From Pseudomonas argentinensis (GTDB lineage: Bacteria; Pseudomonadota; Gammaproteobacteria; Pseudomonadales; Pseudomonadaceae), in the NCBI RefSeq assembly GCF_001839655.2, contig NZ_CP056087.1, positions 1,798,001 through 1,862,000 on the forward strand: a DNA stretch of 64,000 nucleotides, written 5' to 3'. The notes under the pieces are model-generated. The model worked only from the letters and a program-made list of their open reading frames with translations. It was not told the origin of the DNA and searched no databases. Each line of letters opens with the position of its first letter. Position 1 is the first letter of the stretch. A program made the position numbers and the translations under genes. Positions 61,588-64,000 of this stretch are shown one piece after another.

Positions 61588-63681
61588 TCACTGGCGCATA
61601 TTGGCAGCCTGGATGGCGGTCAGGGCGATGGTGAAGACGATATCGTCGACCAGTGCGCCGCGCGACAGGTCGTTCACCGGCTTGCGCAGGCCCTGCAGCA
61701 TGGGCCCGACGCTGATGCAGTCGGCGCTGCGCTGCACCGCCTTGTAGGTGGTGTTGCCGGTGTTCAGGTCGGGGAAGATGAACACCGTGGCACGACCGGC
61801 CACCGGGCTGTTGGGGGCCTTTTGCCGACCGACGCTCTCGATGGCCGCGGCGTCGTACTGCAGCGGGCCGTCGACCAGCAGTTGCGGGTTGGCCTGGCGC
61901 GCCAGGCGCGTGGCCTCGCGGACCTTTTCCACTTCCTCGCCACTGCCCGAATCACCGGTGGAATAGCTGAGCATCGCTACCCGCGGCGGGATGCCGAAGG
62001 CCTGGGCGGAGCTGGCGCTCTGCAGGGCGATCTCCGCCAGTTGCTCGGCGTTGGGGTCCGGGTTGACCGCGCAGTCGCCATACACCAGGACCTGGTCGGG
62101 CAGCAGCATGAAGAACACCGACGACACCAGGTTGTAACCGGGTGCGGTCTTGATCAGCTGCAGCGCCGGGCGGATGGTATTGGCGGTGGTATGCACGGCG
62201 CCGGAAACCAGGCCGTCGACCTCGTCCAGGGCGAGCATCATGGTGCCCAGTACCACGGTGTCTTCGAGCTGGGCGCTGGCCATCGGCGCGTTGAGGCCCT
62301 TGCCCTTGCGCAGCTCGACCATCGGCTCGACATAGCGCTCGCGGATCAGGTCCGGGTCGAGGATCTCCAGCCCTGGCGGCAGCTCGATGCCCTGGGCCTG
62401 CGCCACGCTGTGCACTTCCTCGGGCTTGGCCAGCAGCACGCAACGGGCGATGCCGCGGGCCTGGCAAATGGCGGCGGCCTGCACGGTGCGCGGCTCGGCG
62501 CCTTCGGGCAGGACGATGCGCTTGTTGGCGGCCTTGGCCTGCTGCACCAGCTGGTAACGGAACGCCGGTGGCGACAGGCGCAACTCCCGCGGGCTGCCGC
62601 AGCGGGCGGCCAGCCAGTCGTGATCCAGGTGGCTGGCGACGAAGTCGGCGACCTTCTCGGCGCGTTCCTTGTCGTCGACCGGGATCTCCTTGTTCAGGCG
62701 GTTCAGGTTGGTGGCCGTGTCGTAGGAGCCGGTACTCACCGTCATCACCGGCAGGCCGCTCTGCAGGGCGCCGCGGCACAGTTCCATGATGCGCGGGTCG
62801 GGGGCGAAGTCGCTGCACAGCAGCAGGCCGGCCAGCGGCATACCGTTCATGGCCGCCAGGCTGGCGGCGAGGATGATGTCGTCGCGGTCACCTGGGGTGA
62901 CCACCAGGGTGCCGGGTTTGAGCAACTGCACGGTGTTGGCCACGGCGCGGGCGCAGAGCACGATCTTCAGCATGCGCCGCTGTTCGTAGTCGCCGGCATT
63001 GAGAATGCGCGCGCCGAGCAGTTCGGCGATGTCGCGGGTACGCGGCGCGTTCAGTTCGTCGAGCCACGGGATGCAACCGAGCAGGCGGAATTCCGGGTGG
63101 CGCAGCAGCGAGGACTGTTCGCGCAGGCGTGCGGTAAAGGCCTCCAGGCCATCGTCGCTGCGGATCTTGTTGAGGATCACCCCGAGTACCTTGGGGTCCT
63201 TCGGGCCGCCGAACTGCTGGGCCTGGATTTCCACGCGGTCGCACAGCTCGCCGAGGGTTTCCTGCTCCTGGGCCGAGACCAGGATCACGTCGGCATCCAG
63301 GCTCTTGGCCAGGTGGAAGTTGACCCGCGCGGCGTAGCTGGCCTGACGCGTCGGCACCATGCCCTCGACGATCACCACGTCTTTGTCCTTGGCGGCTTCC
63401 TGGTAGAGGCTGATGATTTCCTCGAGCAGCTCGTCCAGGTCGCCGTCGCCGAGGCGCCGTTCGACATGGGCGAGGGCCAGGGGCTTGGGCGAGTGCAGGC
63501 CGTGGGTGCGGGCCACCAGCTCGCTGGAGCGCTCGGGCCCGGCGTCACCCTGATGCGGCTGGGCGATGGGCTTGAAGAAGCCCACCTTGAGCCCGGCGCG
63601 CTCCAGCGCACCGACCAGGCCCAGGCTGATGGAGGTGAGGCCGACGCCGAAACCGGTCGGCGAGATGAAAAAGGTATGCAT
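61588..63681 (-). CDS. pta: phosphate acetyltransferase (long form)
   Basis: Transfers acetyl between CoA and phosphate in the acetate/acetyl-phosphate pathway. The 697-residue long form has an N-terminal dethiobiotin-synthetase-like P-loop domain (FFISPTGFGVGLTSISLGLV), a central DRTGG domain (VILNKIRSDDGLEAF region) and the C-terminal PTA_PTB catalytic domain (VLPEGAEPRTVQAA, DGLVSGAVHTTANTIRPALQ, VFIFPDLNTGNTTYKAVQR). CGGAGAA precedes the start. It lies 14 bp downstream of ackA on the same strand. Confidence 0.97.
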   Translation of the reverse strand: MHTFFISPTGFGVGLTSISLGLVGALERAGLKVGFFKPIAQPHQGDAGPERSSELVARTHGLHSPKPLALAHVERRLGDGDLDELLEEIISLYQEAAKDKDVVIVEGMVPTRQASYAARVNFHLAKSLDADVILVSAQEQETLGELCDRVEIQAQQFGGPKDPKVLGVILNKIRSDDGLEAFTARLREQSSLLRHPEFRLLGCIPWLDELNAPRTRDIAELLGARILNAGDYEQRRMLKIVLCARAVANTVQLLKPGTLVVTPGDRDDIILAASLAAMNGMPLAGLLLCSDFAPDPRIMELCRGALQSGLPVMTVSTGSYDTATNLNRLNKEIPVDDKERAEKVADFVASHLDHDWLAARCGSPRELRLSPPAFRYQLVQQAKAANKRIVLPEGAEPRTVQAAAICQARGIARCVLLAKPEEVHSVAQAQGIELPPGLEILDPDLIRERYVEPMVELRKGKGLNAPMASAQLEDTVVLGTMMLALDEVDGLVSGAVHTTANTIRPALQLIKTAPGYNLVSSVFFMLLPDQVLVYGDCAVNPDPNAEQLAEIALQSASSAQAFGIPPRVAMLSYSTGDSGSGEEVEKVREATRLARQANPQLLVDGPLQYDAAAIESVGRQKAPNSPVAGRATVFIFPDLNTGNTTYKAVQRSADCISVGPMLQGLRKPVNDLSRGALVDDIVFTIALTAIQAANMRQ

Positions 63682-63695
63682 GGGGTTCTCCGTAT

Positions 63696-64000
63696 TCAGT
63701 CGAGCAGCGCCAGGGTATCGAGGGCGATCTGCCGCTCTTCGTTGGTGGGCACCACCAGCACCCGGGTATGCTTCGGCGCGTGGATCGGCCCGCTGACGCC
63801 GCGCAGGCAGCGCGCATTGGCCGCCTCGTCGAGCTTGAGGCCGAGCAGGCCGAGGTGGGCCACCGTCCTGCTGCGGATCAGCGGTGAGTTCTCGCCGATG
63901 CCGCCGGTGAAGATCAGCCCGTCCAGGCGCGGCAGGGCGCAGCTCATGGCCGCCAGGGATTTGGCCAGGCGGTAGCAGAACACCTCGATGGCCAGGGTGG
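63696..64000 (-). CDS. ackA: acetate kinase (C-terminal part; 5' end beyond window)
   Basis: Converts acetyl phosphate and ADP to acetate and ATP, paired with Pta. Only about the last 100 codons are present and the frame is open to the right edge. Recognisable is [20 protein letters not shown], the ATP-binding region of acetate kinases, and [20 protein letters not shown] at the C-terminus. First gene of an ackA-pta operon running leftward. Confidence 0.95.
   Translation of the reverse strand, partial: TLAIEVFCYRLAKSLAAMSCALPRLDGLIFTGGIGENSPLIRSRTVAHLGLLGLKLDEAANARCLRGVSGPIHAPKHTRVLVVPTNEERQIALDTLALLD

Noticed and set aside
60310..63975. 1221-codon plus-strand open frame
   Set aside because: Runs antisense through the acyltransferase and pta genes and starts within the PAS remnant; composition is typical of a GC-rich shadow frame.

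Overview
The window is chromosomal DNA from a gammaproteobacterium of the genus Pseudomonas (sensu lato). The sequence is GC-rich. The gene order from glnD-map through rpsB-tsf-pyrH-frr-uppS-cdsA-dxr-rseP-bamA-skp-lpxD-fabZ-lpxA-lpxB-rnhB-dnaE-accA-tilS-pyrG-kdsA-eno-ftsB-ispD to gfnR-adhC-fghA-ispF-truD-surE-pcm-nlpD-rpoS matches the P. aeruginosa PA3658-PA3622 region as I remember it, and the proteins are close to Pseudomonas orthologues. No rRNA, tRNA or CRISPR locus was seen.

Layout. 1-3513 (minus strand): map, then glnD, which is cut by the left edge. 3516-29754 (plus strand): an almost unbroken core block. It holds translation (rpsB, tsf, frr), UMP kinase, isoprenoid and undecaprenyl synthesis (dxr, uppS, ispD), phospholipid precursor synthesis (cdsA), envelope biogenesis (rseP, bamA, skp, the lpxD-fabZ-lpxA-lpxB lipid A operon, kdsA), replication (rnhB, dnaE), fatty acid initiation (accA), tRNA-Ile lysidine synthesis (tilS), CTP synthase, enolase and the divisome protein FtsB. 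29770-34011: a small HPF/RaiA-like protein, then a LysR regulator divergent from the glutathione-dependent formaldehyde pair adhC-fghA, then dps. 34267-40182: ispF-truD-surE-pcm, a DUF368 (PopT-type) membrane protein, then nlpD-rpoS. 40294-48666: mqo, small conserved proteins, a YajG lipoprotein, one complete ISL3-family insertion sequence, an acyltransferase, a CPXCG/DUF2007/SRAP cluster, an M48 lipoprotein protease and a GDT1 manganese exporter behind a yybP-ykoY riboswitch. 48960-64000: an rRNA methyltransferase, a D-2-hydroxyacid dehydrogenase, a LysE exporter, a thiolase divergent from an AlkK-like acyl-CoA synthetase, a DUF1302/DUF1329 outer-membrane pair, an MBL hydrolase, an OmpA-type lipoprotein, a PAS remnant, a PlsC-type acyltransferase, pta and the 3' end of ackA.

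Most of the window is ordinary core genome. The less ordinary material lies in intergenic DNA and in the right half: an IS with perfect 8-bp target duplications sitting in a transcription terminator; a Mn riboswitch; two CAAAC-N4-GTTTG (PsrA-type) boxes, one inside nlpD ahead of rpoS and one ahead of the DUF1302 gene; a palindrome with two opposed TATAAT hexamers; REP and MITE-like repeats; a SRAP protein lacking its catalytic cysteine; and a DUF368 gene between pcm and nlpD. The rsmZ-fdxA segment that follows rpoS in P. aeruginosa is absent. I did not find a convincing undescribed multi-gene system.
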